Made by a program: the position numbers and the translations under genes
Assembly (NCBI GenBank): GCA_965153355.1
Contig: OZ231126.1
Location: forward strand, 21,328,001-21,392,000
Origin: Flaccisagitta enflata
Lineage: Eukaryota > Chaetognatha > Sagittoidea > Aphragmophora
Direction of reading: 5' to 3'
DNA: 64,000 bases
Part shown: positions 42,466 to 55,484 of the stretch, one piece after another
How positions within the stretch are numbered: position 1 is the stretch's first letter
Layout: each line of letters starts with the position of its first letter
Notes under the pieces: model-generated
Seen by the model: the letters and a program-made list of their open reading frames with translations, nothing else
Databases searched by the model: none
What the model was told of the DNA's origin: nothing

Positions 42466-42742
42466 TACTGCAGAAAAATGTACTGATCTCAACGAGTTTA
42501 AGGTAGACAAGTAGGTAATGAGGAGTTTTCCATTTTACTTGGCCTTTAGCCAAAATTGGCCTTTGTATAGATCTGTTAGCTTGCCACCATAAAAACCTAA
42601 TCACTTGTCTATTTATCTGTCAGTGCCAATGGGTCTGTGTTTCCCTGTTATTTTCCCCCTTTTTTCTTTCTTTCTCTTTTCACTTCCAATCTATTCAGAT
42701 GCTTTTTTTTTTTCTACTTTTTAACTTTGATTCCTCTGTCTT

Positions 42743-42778
<36 letters not shown>

Positions 42779-43070
42779 ACTTTCTCTCTCTAACTCTTTG
42801 TCTGCTTTTTTCCTTTCTTTCTTTCTTTCTTTTTTTCTTTTTCTTTTCCTTTTCCTTCCTTTCTTTCTCCTTTTCCTTGTTCTTGAAGAGATTGGTGTCC
42901 TGACAACTTTAGTGTCCTGACAATAGGGCATGCCATGGCATGCCCGGCATGCCTTGTCCTAAGGTCCCTGATTACCATCACTATTACCATTACATTAATA
43001 CGGTTAGCAGTGTCGTAGTGCTAATGTAACTCTCCCTGAATCAAGAGTAGCCACAAAAGACAAAAAGAAG

Positions 43071-43705
43071 ATGAAGAGGAAGAAAAGAAGAAGAAGAAGA
43101 AGAAGAAGAAGAAGGAAAGAAGAAGAAGAAGAAGAAGAAGAAGAAGAAGAAGAAGAAGAAGAAGAAGAAGAAGAAGAAGAAGAAGAAAAAGAAAGAGGAC
43201 GGAGAAGAAAGAAAGAGAAAAGAAGAAGAAAACGAAAAAATAGCGGTTGAAGAAGAAGAAGAAGAAGGAAGGAGAAGAAGAAGAGGAAGAAAAAGAAAAA
43301 GAAAGAAAAAGAAGAAGAAGAAGAAGAAGAAGAAATAAGAAGAAGAAGAAGAGAAGAAGATAGAGGAGGAGAAGAAAGAAAAAGAAAAAGAAAGAAGAAG
43401 AAGAAGAAAAAGAAAAAGAAAAGAAAAAGAAAAGATGATAAGAAGGAGGAGTAATAATATAGAAGAAGAAGGAAGAAGACATGAAGGAGCAGAAGAAGGA
43501 GAAGAAGAAAAGAAAAGAAAAGAAGAAGAAGAAGAAGAAGGAGAAGAAGAAGGAGAAGAAGAAGGAGAAGAAGAAGGAGAAGAAGAAAGAAAAGAAAAAG
43601 AAGAAGGAGAAGAAGAAGGAGAAGAAGAAGAAGAAGAAGAAGAAGAAGAAGAAGAAGAAGAAGAAGAAGAAGAAGAAAAAAGAAAAGAAAAAAGAAAAGT
43701 AAGTA
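43071..43705. repeat. (GAA)n / purine tract, ~630 bp
   Basis: Almost pure purine on the plus strand, mostly GAA with GGAGAA and AAAGAA variants. Long Ser/Phe/Leu and Lys/Glu frames are artefacts of it. Confidence 0.97.
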
Positions 43706-44535
43706 CAGTTACCACAGTTATACTTTGACAGTAAGTGACCCTCCCTTTCCAGCTGGTTGAAATTTTGAAAAGGGTATTATTGGGGGAATCTCTGTCTGAT
43801 TCTGTCCAGTCTTAATCAAGGAAAATGTGATTCCAATTATAGATTGAAATCACCTGTGATTGGATTAATTGTCATCCTCTCTCTCCCATGATAGGTAATG
43901 ATTTTTGTGATGTGGTCTGATCTTTCCTTTAAATGAGAGGAGATGAACCAGCCCTGTCAGTCCAACTCATTCTCTCTCTGTATCTGGCAAGTGTCACTTC
44001 ACAGTGCTACAAGGGTGCCTGACTTCTCCCAACATTCAAGAGTTACCAGGTTTTGAGCTATGGCTTGAAACCTTATGAATAAATGGTTTGATGTCATCCC
44101 TAATAGTCAGGTGTATAATGTCAAACCTATTTTTGAGACACTCGTGACCCCTAGGGGGCCCTTAATTAGGGTCAAATGGTCACCTTTGGCTTGTCTCCTG
44201 CTTGTCTCCACATGAAAGTGCAAGCAGAAGCAATCAAAAAATGTCTACAGTCGGACCAGACTCCCTATCATTTATCAATCACTTGAAACATACAAAAATT
44301 TGATTGAGCTCCGTTGACAATAAGTCTTTAAAACGGTTTTCTAGCGATCAGTACACCTTCATTGAGCAAAATTAACTCAGATCACAGTATATTAATTATT
44401 ATTTTTTAAAACTTAACTTTACTTCATAGTTATCATATTATGTTTGTTTGTCTGAAAGACACCACTTGAAGGGCATATTTCCAAATTTCATGTTTCCAAG
44501 TGGCTCCAAAGTGGCTACCAATTTGTATTTTTTCT
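43706..44535. other. Unannotated stretch
   Basis: No recognisable gene or repeat. Confidence 0.5.
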
Positions 44536-45440
44536 AGAGCGCATCAATTCGCGCACACCCCCAGATTTGTTCCTAACGCATACCTAACGCTTAAGATGCG
44601 CCACTATGGCGTGAAAACGAAACAATTTACATGTCAAAATCTGATCACACCATTTGGTTGTTTAAATTTTAATTTACACTGAAAATTTCCAAGTCTTAAC
44701 TATCAGACGTTTGGTCACAATGAAATTTTACATTTTGTTGGTCCTGAAGTGTGAACAGAATTGATATGCTAGTCAGACGGCTCTCGTAGTTAATTTCTTC
44801 TTAGCGTTAGTCAAGAGTTAGCGTTCTTTGAATGAATATCATGCTATGTGTCCAATTTACTTCAATGTCTATATTTGATGAACCCTTTGAATTAAAATTG
44901 GCATATCTCAAGAACTGTTCAAGCTAGCCCATTGAAATTTTGCATGGCTGGTACCTAGACCAAGATGGTCTTTTGCTTAAATTCTGATGCGACCTACAGA
45001 ATGTCAAGCAGTCCAACCAGACCAACCAGCCTACCAGATGAAAAATGGCATAACTTCTAAAGTAATGTCCGATTTGGTTGAAATTTTTCATGAAGCTTTC
45101 TTTAAAGATATTCTTCGTCACTGGCATGTGCTTGGGGAAAAATATTTTCTTCCGACAGCCCACCCAGCTGTAAATGGCTTTTATAGAGATTTTTTTTAAA
45201 AAACTAAAATTCAAAATTTCAGAAACAGATTCTACATGTTTGCTTGAACCTTATCAATAAGAATTTTGCTGTCATATTGATTTCTTAGTTGTATTTAGCT
45301 AAATTGTCTAGTAATAAAATTGCCAACGTTATCTATTTAAGCCTAATTTGCATGAAAAATGAGCTTACTTAAGAAAATCCAAGTATGGATTAATATGTAA
45401 GAATAGGTAAGCTACATGATGATGTATGGTTTGTTCAATA
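44536..45440 (-). repeat. Dispersed repeat C, copy 2 (inverted relative to copy 1)
   Basis: GCATCAATTCGCGCACACCC, CTAACGCATACCTAACGC, CAACCAGACCAACCAGCC and TTTGCATGAAAAATGAGC are the reverse-complement landmarks of 17280-18185. Confidence 0.75.
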
Positions 45441-45496
45441 TTCAAACATGTAAATTTGATGAATTTCATCCCGACCATGTCGGGTTAGCATGACAC

Positions 45497-45498
<2 letters not shown>

Positions 45499-45565
<67 letters not shown>

Positions 45566-45566
45566 T
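45499..45566. repeat. (CT)n-(CTTT)n microsatellite
   Basis: A CT tract then CTTT units, directly downstream of the possible zinc-finger exon. Confidence 0.95.
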
Positions 45567-45573
45567 TTATTAC

Positions 45574-45745
45574 CGATGTAACTCTTTTTCTGGTTGTAAT
45601 TTCTTCTGCAAACATTGCATACAACTCGTATGAGAGGTGACGCCGCGACTTTTGAGACGCCGTGAAATGTAGTTATGTGGCCAACGCACACGTCTTCACT
45701 GGGGAAAATTATGTCACACGGTTCGCACTTGTAATAAAAATCCAT
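45574..45745 (-). CDS. Possible C2H2-type zinc-finger exon (hypothetical)
   Basis: From the ATG at 45745 the frame reads MDFYYKCEPCDIIFPSEDVC and continues to a His pair, giving C7-x2-C10-x12-H23-x4-H28. A second CNVC pair lies at residues 43-46. Zinc-finger proteins with C-x2-C-x12-H-x4-H bind nucleic acid, but a single finger says little about role. A plausible donor GTAATA follows at 45573, after which the frame runs into microsatellite. An in-frame upstream ATG adds a Leu/Phe-rich stretch. I see no neighbouring exon and no promoter, so it could be chance. Confidence 0.3.
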
Positions 45746-46648
<903 letters not shown>

Positions 46649-46792
46649 AAAAGTGAGAGAAGAAGACGAAAATTCGACGAGGGAAGGATAGTGCTGCTTT
46701 TGACTTTTAGACACTAATGACGGCCCAGCCTTTCTACCAACTCACGTCGCTGAATAAACGACAGTTCAAAATCTTTTTATTCAATTCCACCT

Positions 46793-46797
<5 letters not shown>

Positions 46798-46854
<57 letters not shown>

Positions 46855-46880
46855 GACGCACACACACACAAACACACACT
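46798..46880. repeat. (CT)n and short (CA)n
   Basis: CT dinucleotide about 52 bp, then GACGCACACACACACAAAC. Confidence 0.95.
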
Positions 46881-47151
46881 CAGAGGGTTTTTTGCCGTTC
46901 TTTTTCTCTCTGTGTACGCCTCACACGCTCTCTATCGCCTCGGCTTGAAACGAAATTTTCACAAAAAAAGAAGAAGGGAAAAAAAGAAAAAAAAACTCAT
47001 TCACATGCAAATGAATTTTCTGCTTTGCACATTGTTTGCATTCTTGGCATTGTTAGCGTCACTCAAAACTCTCTCGGATTTTAACGGATGAGACAAACAA
47101 ATGGAGGAAAAGATGCAGAGGGGATTTGGTTCAGGATGGCGAAAGCCAGGT

Positions 47152-47238
47152 TCGATGGATGGATGGAGGGATGGATGGATGGATGGATGGATGGATGGAT
47201 GGATGGATGGATGGATGGATGGATGGATGGATGGATGG

Positions 47239-47274
<36 letters not shown>

Positions 47275-47418
47275 ATGGATGGATGGATGGATGTATGGAT
47301 GGATGCATGGATGGATGTATGGATGGATGGATGGATGGATGGATGGATGGATGGTTGGATGGATGGATGGATGGATGGATGGATGGATGGATGGATGGAT
47401 GGATGGATGGATGGATGA
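47152..47418. repeat. (GATG)n microsatellite, ~265 bp
   Basis: GATG tetranucleotide with scattered GCATG and GTATG changes. All frames are open (WMDG, HPSI peptides). It lies 100 bp from a family A copy. Confidence 0.97.
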
Positions 47419-47520
47419 AAGAATGGAAGAAAGATGGCAAAGTTTAACAGGATGGAGGTTGAATAGTAAACGGTATCTGATGATGGAGATGGAATTTGGG
47501 TGAGGGAGCCAGGATGATTC

Positions 47521-47722
47521 AAACAAGGCCGGATACACGGCCATCAGTTGCGGACGGGTGGGCAGGGGCATCCAACCTCAATCCACACCACAAGTCCCTC
47601 ACTCACATGCACAAAAAGCATCTAAAACGCTCATTTCCTCACTTTTCGACTCGTGCTTACGGACCGACCAACGGACGGACGGACAAAGCCTCTTATAGAG
47701 TTGAGTGTCCGCAACTAAGAAA
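47521..47722 (+). mobile_element. Family A element, 'CATCCAACC' subfamily
   Basis: AACAAGGCCGGATACACGG, CAGTTGCGGACGGGTGGGC, GGCATCCAACCTCAATCC, CACTTTTCGACTCGTGC, AACGGACGGACGGAC and CTCTTATAGAGTTGAGTGTC then GCAACTAAG. Same order as 60204-60361 and 55242-55484 (inverse). Confidence 0.8.
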
Positions 47723-48299
47723 TACAAAACGAACCAAAATAAGGTGGTTTCCGTCTTCCTAAGAACTCTTACAAAAAAACTCAAACAAAACAAGTGGTGC
47801 AGGTACAAGAGGCCCTCCCCCATTTATTCAAGTCGGGGGAGTTTGAGCCTGAGCCTATAGCGGCATGTTTTTGGGCGCGAGGTTGAGTTTTAAGCGGCAT
47901 GAGTTTGAGCGTGAGGTTGAACGGCATGCACGAAGGGATTTGGAACGAAAAATACCGACAGATATGGAAGAAAAGAGCCAAAAAGGAGGAACCAACTAAG
48001 AATAATGAATCGTAAACGTACAAAAATGAAGAGGAAAAAAGAAGAAGAACCTTTAATTTCCCGAGATAAGCAAACATTCCGGATGCAGCTTGGCTCAGAG
48101 GGAAAGAAGAATATATTGGAGAAAAAAAGATGGTGGGAGTTGGGAATGGAGAATCCAGTTGAAGTGAAATGAAAAAGTTTTTGTTAGGAAGGCGTCATGA
48201 TAATTACTCTAAAACGTTTTAAGTTCAAAGACTTTGCTTTGTACCTAAAACAAGTCCACCTCTTCCTTTAGTAGGGGATCTTTCATTTTAGATTCCATG
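47723..48299. other. Unannotated stretch
   Basis: 47830-47930 has degenerate GAGTTTGAGCCTGAG / GCGGCATG units. No gene. Confidence 0.5.
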
Positions 48300-48415
48300 T
48301 ACAGTTGAGCTTCACTAGAGCGCATTTCAAGAAATCTCTCATAGGACTGTAAGTAGTATACTTCATTGCAGGGCTTGCCTTATTAGCGGGTGCGCTCTAG
48401 CGCTGCTCCACTGTA
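48300..48415. mobile_element. 116-bp TACAGT MITE
   Basis: Left TACAGTTGAGCTTCACTAG then AGCGCA. The reverse complement of the right end is TACAGTGGAGCAGCGCTAG then AGCGCACC. A TA at each end suggests a Tc1/mariner-type target. Related to 2672-2850. Confidence 0.8.
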
Positions 48416-49612
48416 CATGTTGCAGCTGATGAGCTGATCCGGCCCGACCATCTCCACCTCCTCATGTAAAACATCGACAGGACAGGAATAAGAGTCAGGC
48501 GCTTGGGTTGGTAAGGGCAGTGACAAGAAAGTCTAACAAACATTTGGGCAGGAGCCGTGACACAAATATTGTCCATAAGGGCCAAATTCGGTGAAATTTG
48601 CGGACTAAAGGAGGGGTGGACCAACAGTCTGATTGTGTGAGACAGACAGAAAGACGAAGCGGGTGCTAGCTTCTAGAAAATACTGAAAAAAGATAGACAA
48701 ACGAAAATGGTTGAAGACCGGAGTAAGCAAGACAGAAAAAAAGGAACCAGAAAGACGAAAGAGACGAAAAGAGAATATCCGTCAAGGAACGGAATATAAA
48801 GGCGGAAATTATATAAAGCCGCCGATGACGTTTGAACCTCGCGATGCCGTTTACTTGCCAAACACACTGCCGAAACCAAGAAAAAGAAGAGAAAAAAAAG
48901 AGAAAAGAAATAGAAATAGAAAATATATAAAAAAGAAAAAGGAAAAAAGAAAAAGAGAGAAAGAGAAAGGAAAAAAGGCGCCGTATCTAACCAAGAACGA
49001 CGACGCGATGGAGGAGGAACTGAACAAACCATTCTATATTTGGGGGTTGGGTGATAAAAGATGGCCTTGATAGGACGGAGAAGATAGGGGAAGTTGGGGG
49101 TTGGGAGGTTGAAAGCTCCCATATCGTGTTGGATGTCATTTTGAAGTGAAAAAGTAAAAATGGCACCGTGTTCAACCGAAACAGAGAAGGATAATCGACA
49201 AAAGATTGACCAGATAGAAAAGATGAGGAGTCAAAATGGCATTATTAGAGGGTAATTGAGGTATGAGATTTGAAGCTGGGAGGAATCAACCACATTACAG
49301 GTATGGGCAGACCTCTTGATTATGTTGCAGCGTGCAGCGCCGCTGCTGGGAAGGGAAGGGGGCATGTCGGAAGGTTTTGGAAGGAATGGGAGAAAAGGAA
49401 AAAAAAAGGAAGAAGGAAAAGAAGAAAAGAAAAAGAAGGAAGAAAAAAAAAAGAAGAGAAAAGAAAAGAAAGGAAAGGAAAACAAAAAAGAAAAAGAAAA
49501 AGAGAAAAAAAAGGAAAAGGAAGGAAAATCAAATTGAGAAAAAAAGAAGAGTAGGAAAAATATTATAAAAAAAGAAAGGAAAAAAGAGGGCATTTCTTTA
49601 AAGTCAAAAATT
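48416..49612. other. Unannotated stretch with purine tracts and a family A remnant
   Basis: 48536-48672 (TTTGGGCAGGAGCCGTGAC, GACAGACAGAAAGACG) looks like a decayed family A. 48880-48980 and 49390-49590 are GAAAA-rich. No gene is supported by more than repeat composition. Confidence 0.45.
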
Positions 49613-49701
49613 TAATGTGATGGATGGATGGACTGACGGATGGATAGACAGATGGACGGACTGACAGAGGAATATGTAGCTGCGTGCATGCAACTAAAAA
49701 T
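49613..49701 (+). mobile_element. Family A hairpin end, partial
   Basis: A GATGGATGGACTGACGGATG core, then AATATGTAGCTGCGTGCATG and CAACTAAAAA. Confidence 0.65.
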
Positions 49702-49757
49702 TTATCAACGATCCAAGTAACATCAAAACCAATTAAGGAGAATCAAGGATGAATTTG

Positions 49758-49950
49758 AATGTGTGCACGCGACTCTACACCCTGCTTTGTCCGTCCGTCC
49801 GTCGGTCTGTTGGTCACACTTTTACTTTTTTTATCAATTTTATTTCTTTAAGTGATTTAAAGTCTTGTAAGAGTATACTGAGTCATTCTGAGTCATTCTA
49901 AGTCAAATCTGTAAATCTCGCACGCGACTTATAGGTGTTGGCCTTGTTGA
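49758..49950 (-). mobile_element. Family A GACTTAGAAT variant, inverse of 9942
   Basis: GTGCACGCGACTCTACACCC, TTTGTCCGTCCGTCCGTCGG, ACACTTTTACTTTTTTT, GAGTCATTCTGAGTCATTC and CGCACGCGACTTATAGGTG then TTGGCCTTGTTG. It is the full-length reverse complement of 9942-10151. Confidence 0.85.
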
Positions 49951-50639
49951 TAGCTGAAACCCCATTTTATGGTAACTTTCTGTTTGGTGTTAGTCAAAAT
50001 GGTCTGTCGGAAGATCTTAGTGTACAAATCCTGCTGCCCGGAAGAAAATCATAATCAAGAGGTCTGGGTATGGGTGGCACCGTGGGTTCATGATAAGGAT
50101 GTGGAGCAGGTGATGACTGAGTCAAGATCGCCACAGTAAATGGTAAGTGGGTAAGTGGATTTGTGGTAGGGAGTGATAGATGGATGGGATAAGGTGAGTG
50201 AGGCCACATTACATCGCCAAAAAGTAGCTCATGGAAACTGATGATTTCCTTAATTCAAAACACAACGCTTAGAAAAGTACGATAACGCAAACGGAACATT
50301 TCTTCGTTTAACGCCGTCACGTTAAAATAAAACATATGATTTATAGGCATATGATACATGGAATCGACAGTGTCAGAGATTGTACTTCGAAGAAACGGAT
50401 AGTGCCTACACAGCTCTCCATAAAAATCTCAAGAGGTTCGGTAAGTTCTGAGTGACGGAAGTGGGATTCTGGAAGATATTGAGGTAGGAAGTTGTTGGTT
50501 TGACAGATGGAGGTCGACTTGGACTGATATGGAGATGTCACTGCCAAAGTGTCAAAGAGTGAGACTTGGAAGAGGAAGAGGAAAAATAGACGCAGAGTTA
50601 TATAAAGGGATTTTCCTAAATTGCCTAAACTGCCCCTGT
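49951..50639. other. Unannotated stretch
   Basis: No recognisable feature. Confidence 0.5.
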
Positions 50640-50690
50640 CCAACTGTCCGGCGTAGGCACCTGTGATGCCGTGTATCCGGCCTTGTCGAT
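50640..50690 (-). mobile_element. Family A terminal fragment
   Basis: GTCCGGCGTAGGCACC then GATGCCGTGTATCCGGCC and TTGT, the non-hairpin end only. Confidence 0.6.
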
Positions 50691-51469
50691 TGATTGTTAT
50701 CGATCTCTCTCATCATCAGCTTATTCATGGGAAACACCGATATTGGGCAGATATCGTATCAGCAGTCATAAGAGGCGAGGTGATGTCGTCACCTAATCCA
50801 TCAGATTCTTATCTGTCGTTGCAGACGATAGCAACCGCATCGCCAATCGCAATTGCGTGGTCTCTTGTTGTCGTCATCGACCCCTCAATAGTAAACATTT
50901 TTAAGTGCCATAACACGGTTTTGCCAAACTGGCAGTGGGCTAAGATGGAGAATGACACAAGCGGTCCTAGAGGCATCGGCGGTACCCTCTGTGATAGGTA
51001 CAGTGATAGATGCACTCGATAAAACAAGCTTCCGACAAACAGGCACTGTGTTACAGATACAATATTTGGCAGTAGCTGACTTTAATTCTGTAATTCTACA
51101 CCGGCTGTTGCTGCAGTCTGTGACGCGTGCCCAATATGGGTACATGAGTCTCCAGCCATCGTTACGGCAAACATTGTCGGCCGCGCGGTAACCGACTACA
51201 GGGCTCTCTCTCTCTCTCTCTCTCTCTACTCGCATTTTTGGAGATAGGGGCAGTAAATGCTGACAAAGTTGCCATGGTTATGAATGCCAATGTAACTTGT
51301 TCCTATGGTGGCAGCTTGCAACATCATCGATGGATATGAACAAACAACGTCAGAGAGTTAAGAAAAGTACCACAAGCGTACCGACAAAACATATGAAATT
51401 GACAAAAAAAGAAGAAAAAAGAAAAAAGTAAAAACCAAAAAGCAAAAAACAAATAACGAAAAACAAAAA
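50691..51469. other. Unannotated stretch with overlapping open frames
   Basis: Frames of 72-119 codons are open on both strands between 50663 and 51235, with mixed composition, but I recognise no domain and cannot choose among them. A short (CT)n lies at 51205. Confidence 0.35.
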
Positions 51470-51660
51470 CATTAAAAAATAAAAACAAAAACAAAAACAA
51501 AAACAAAAACAAAAAAAAAACAGCCAAAATTCCAAACAGCCAAAATTCAAAACTCAAAAACTCAAAAACTCAAAAACTAAAAAACCAAAAACCAAAAACC
51601 AAAAACCAAAAACCAAAAACCAAAAACCAAAAACTCAAAATTAAAAACCAAAAACCAGTA
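51470..51660. repeat. A-rich 6-7 bp repeats (AAAAAC, CCAAAAA, CTCAAAAA)
   Basis: AAAAAC hexamers (51470-51520) and then eight or more CCAAAAA heptamers at 51585-51635. Not a known telomere motif. Confidence 0.85.
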
Positions 51661-51841
51661 GTATTTTTTCAAAAATACTTGAATGAAATTAAGATCATAA
51701 AACAAAAAATCTTTGTCCTTGGAACAAGCATCATTTTTGAAAGAGCATCGCTTCTAAAACTTGTAAAGCGTCAGACCCTAGAATGATCATATTGGAGAGC
51801 GTGCCAACAACCCTTTGAGTGAGACAAATCTGGGATTTGCA

Positions 51842-53467
51842 TGTATTCCGTTGGCGTTATTATGGCATTATCGTCCCAAATAGGGGAACGACGTATCAAA
51901 ACTCCTAGTATGCAGCAGTTTCAAAACGTCCAAAAAACCATTTATGCATACAACAACGTCCTTTTGTGGTTGCAATCTGGGGTTTCAAAACGCAGGCATA
52001 GTTGCCGTTTTGAAACCGCGTTTTTTGGGAGTATCAAAACTGCATAAAAAGCGCATTTGAAAACATGTGTAAAATAACATTTCTTTCTCACTTCTAGCCA
52101 GTTTTTTTTTTTTTTTTCGTTTTAAAACTGAAGAAATGAGCTTTTTCAAACAGTGGCAGTGGTAGTAAAATTATGAAATATGAAATCTCCGTTCCCATAA
52201 GCAATTTTTTTGCAGGTTTGAAACTGCTTGTAAAAACGTTTCATAAATTCAATTTTTTGCAGTTTCAAAACTTCAATTTTTTGCAGTTTCAAAACTGCAA
52301 AAAATAAGCTTTTTGTAACGACTTTCAAAGTAGTAAAACATTACACATTAGCAAATTTACATGAAATACAAGTGACATGGAGTCACAATTCAACAACAAT
52401 TCAATTGCAAGCTTACACTGACACTGACACTGACACAGACAATCTGATTTTCTTGCGACTATAACCGTTTATATTGACTACTTTTGGTAAGCAGATCGCT
52501 TTTGGGGTAGATAAAATAGTCGCAAAAGCATTAGATGGTTGTGATTGTAGTTGAGGGAGAGAGGAGGGCAGCGGACCCAAAGAGGTCGATGACCTATGCT
52601 TTCAGTATTACACATATAGGGAATTGTCTCCTCCTCCTCCTCCTCCTCCGCATCCCCCCCCCTTCCCCCAAGCCCTGGGCCCATATCTCAGCCTCGAGGC
52701 CCATATCTCAGCCACGAGGTCAAAATCCCAGTCTCAAGGCCCAAATCCCTTGAGGCTGAAATTTGGGCCTTGGGGTTGGGATTTGGGCCTTGAGGTTGGA
52801 ATTTGGGCCTCACCTCTGGGATTTGGGCCTTGAGGCTAAGATATGGGCCTTGAGGTTGGGGAGAAGGGGGATACGAAAGAGAAGAAGGAGGAAGAGAAAA
52901 TTCCCTATATGTATGAAAGCATAGGTTATCAACCCCTTTGGGGCCGCTGGCCAAAAGGATGTCTTTCAGATTCAGTTTTATGGAAAACCAAGAGTGGCGC
53001 GCGTATCAGCCAGTCAGTGAGGGCAAACGGGGCCCTCTTCCATTCATTTCAGTTTGGGTAAAGTTAGGGAAATTGTTCCACCTAGCATATAACCATGTTT
53101 CAATTTTAAACGCATTTTTTCTTAGTTTCAATACTTCAATTTTTTCCCTTGCTGGCTGTAACTTTAGCGCTTTTTTCAAGCGTTTTGAAACGCAAAAATC
53201 TCATGGTTTTAAAACTTTAGAATTGCAAAATTTTAACATGGCAACTATGCCTCAAAATTCGTTTCAAAAGTTGCGCATACTTGTGGTTTTGAAACGACAA
53301 TAAAAGATCGTTTTAAACCTGCATAAGAACGCCCGTTTCAAAACGGATTTTTTAATCATTTTTGTGACAAAAATCTATAATTTTTGTTACAATAATCCAC
53401 TTTTTTGCATTTTTGAAACGATTTTTGGCGGTTTAATACGTTATAAAGGAACGCCACGGAATATCTC
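51842..53467. mobile_element. 1.6-kb TIR element with 10-bp target duplication
   Basis: GGGATTTGCA flanks both sides (51832-51841 and 53468-53477). Termini are TGTATTCCGTTGGCGTT and (reverse complement) ATATTCCGTGGCGTTCC. The interior is full of GTTTCAAAAC / GTTTTGAAAC motifs in both orientations, so it can fold. No transposase frame. A family B element sits inside at 52516-52957. A 9-10 bp target duplication would fit a Mutator-like class, but this is inference. Confidence 0.75.
52516..52957. mobile_element. Family B foldback element nested in the 1.6-kb element
   Basis: Left AGTCGCAAAAGCATTAGATG, GAGGGCAGCGGACCCAAAGAG and TCGATGACCTATGCTTTC. The right side is the inverse: GAAAGCATAGGTTATCAACC and CCTTTGGGGCCGCTGGCC. 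The interior is a hairpin of CCCAAATCCCAGTCTCAAGG-type units in opposite orientations plus CTCCTCCTC. Sister of 61411-61952. Confidence 0.85.
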
Positions 53468-53986
<519 letters not shown>

Positions 53987-54221
53987 GGTTTTGTTTTGAG
54001 TCAAATGTCTGGTTTGACTTTTCAGTGTGTGACTTTAAGAATCTGGCGGAACAACGAAAAAAAAGACAAAAATGGTTGAAGAAAGATAAAACAAAGAAAG
54101 GAATAATGAATAAATGAAAAAAAGAAGAAGTAAAGAAATAGACGCTTCTGCGTCAGGATGGTCAGTGAATACCATGGCTATTTCCTGTTAGTTGTTATCG
54201 ATCTGAATGAGCTTATTCTAA

Positions 54222-54532
54222 GCCTGAGAGGGCTGATATCAGGTCTCCAAGAGCTGGATTGGGGCCTGGGACCACGAGGGGGATGCACGTACGTACGAAC
54301 AAACGTCTGTAATAGCTGTGTATGCTGTATATGCTCACCATGCTGTATATGCTGACCCTGAAGTGGCTTTTTCTTTTTTCTTTCTTTCTTTCTTTCTTTC
54401 ATTCTTTCTTTCTATCTTTCTTTCTCTCTTTTCCTTTCTTTCTTTCTTTCAGATTTATGGAAATTTACTACTGCGTTCTTTAGGATATCGGCCCTCACGT
54501 GCCTATCTTTTTTCTTTCTTTCTTTATTTCTC

Positions 54533-54596
<64 letters not shown>

Positions 54597-54603
54597 TCAA
54601 TCA

Positions 54604-54668
<65 letters not shown>

Positions 54669-54736
54669 TCAGACTTATGGAAATTTACTACTGCGTTCTT
54701 TAGGATATCGGCCCTCACGTGCCGCTGCCCGAAAAG
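54222..54736. mobile_element. Family B derivative expanded by (CTTT)n with an internal duplication
   Basis: AGCCTGAGAGGGCTGATATC and GGGGCCTGGGACC are family B interior units, with ACGTACGTACGAAC following. The right end GGATATCGGCCCTCACGTGC then CGCTGCCCG is the family B arm. A segment of about 60 bp (TTATGGAAATTTACTACTGC through GGATATCGGCCCTCACGTGC) is present twice (54455-54503, 54665-54722), each time preceded by CTTT repeats. Confidence 0.65.
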
Positions 54737-55241
54737 AAGAAAATGAGGAAGGAAAGGAATCGTGACAGGATGGAAGACAATTGTGTGACTTTAGTGCCGG
54801 GTCTTGCGTGACGATGTTCGACTGAAATTGGGACAATAATGGGGGGAAAATAAGAAAATGCCGCGGAGCAGAAATGGACAGATACGAAGACGGACAAGGA
54901 AAAAAAACCTGGACAAACAGGATCTGTATGGAAAACACACATCTTTGAAAAAAATGGAAGTCGGAAACTGGGACAGGAATGATGAGGAAACCGAAAAAAA
55001 CAACCGACGAACATGAAGGCAAAATCGGATACTGAAATATAAGATTTAAATGATATATTTCTGGTTTGGGGAGCGTGTTCGAAGGGGGTTCATTTTCCGC
55101 TCTTTGCTCGATTCTCTAAGTACTACTTTATGTACTAACCTGCATTGGTATACGTATATACTTCCCCTTAAACCTACAGAGTATACACCATGGTATATCC
55201 GTCCCATGTCGCAGGCGGTAAAACTAACCCCGTCGGTTTTT
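54737..55241. other. Unannotated stretch
   Basis: Minus-strand frames of 70-115 codons at 54675-55022 overlap in three phases and are Phe/Ser-rich. None is recognisable. Confidence 0.45.
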
Positions 55242-55484
55242 ATTTTTCAATTGTGGACACGCAACTCTATAGGAGGTTTTGTCCGTCCGTCCGTCCGTCC
55301 GTTGGTCCGTCCGTCCGTCAGCACGAGTCGAAACGTGGGAAAACGTCGGAAAACGAGCGTTTTAGAAGCTTTTGCGTATGTGTCTGTGTTGGAAGGGGGA
55401 TTTGGTGGGAGTTGGGTGTGGATGGGAGTTGGCTGCCCCTGCCCACCCGACCGCAACGATATGGTGACTCCGTGTCACTTGTTG
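55242..55484 (-). mobile_element. Family A element, complete, long subfamily
   Basis: TTTTCAATTGTGGACACGC, AACTCTATAGGAGGTTTTG, a TCCGTCCGTCCGTCCG microsatellite, AGCACGAGTCGAAACGTGG, TGGCTGCCCCTGCCCACCC and GACCGCAACGATATGGTGAC. About 240 bp, inverse of the 47521 type. Confidence 0.75.

Noticed and set aside
47088-47571. WMDG and HPSI repeat proteins
   Set aside because: Translations of the (GATG)n tract on both strands.
51585-51640. Interstitial telomere-like CCAAAAA repeat
   Set aside because: Not TTAGGG, TTAGG or another known animal telomere unit, and it grades into other A-rich repeats.
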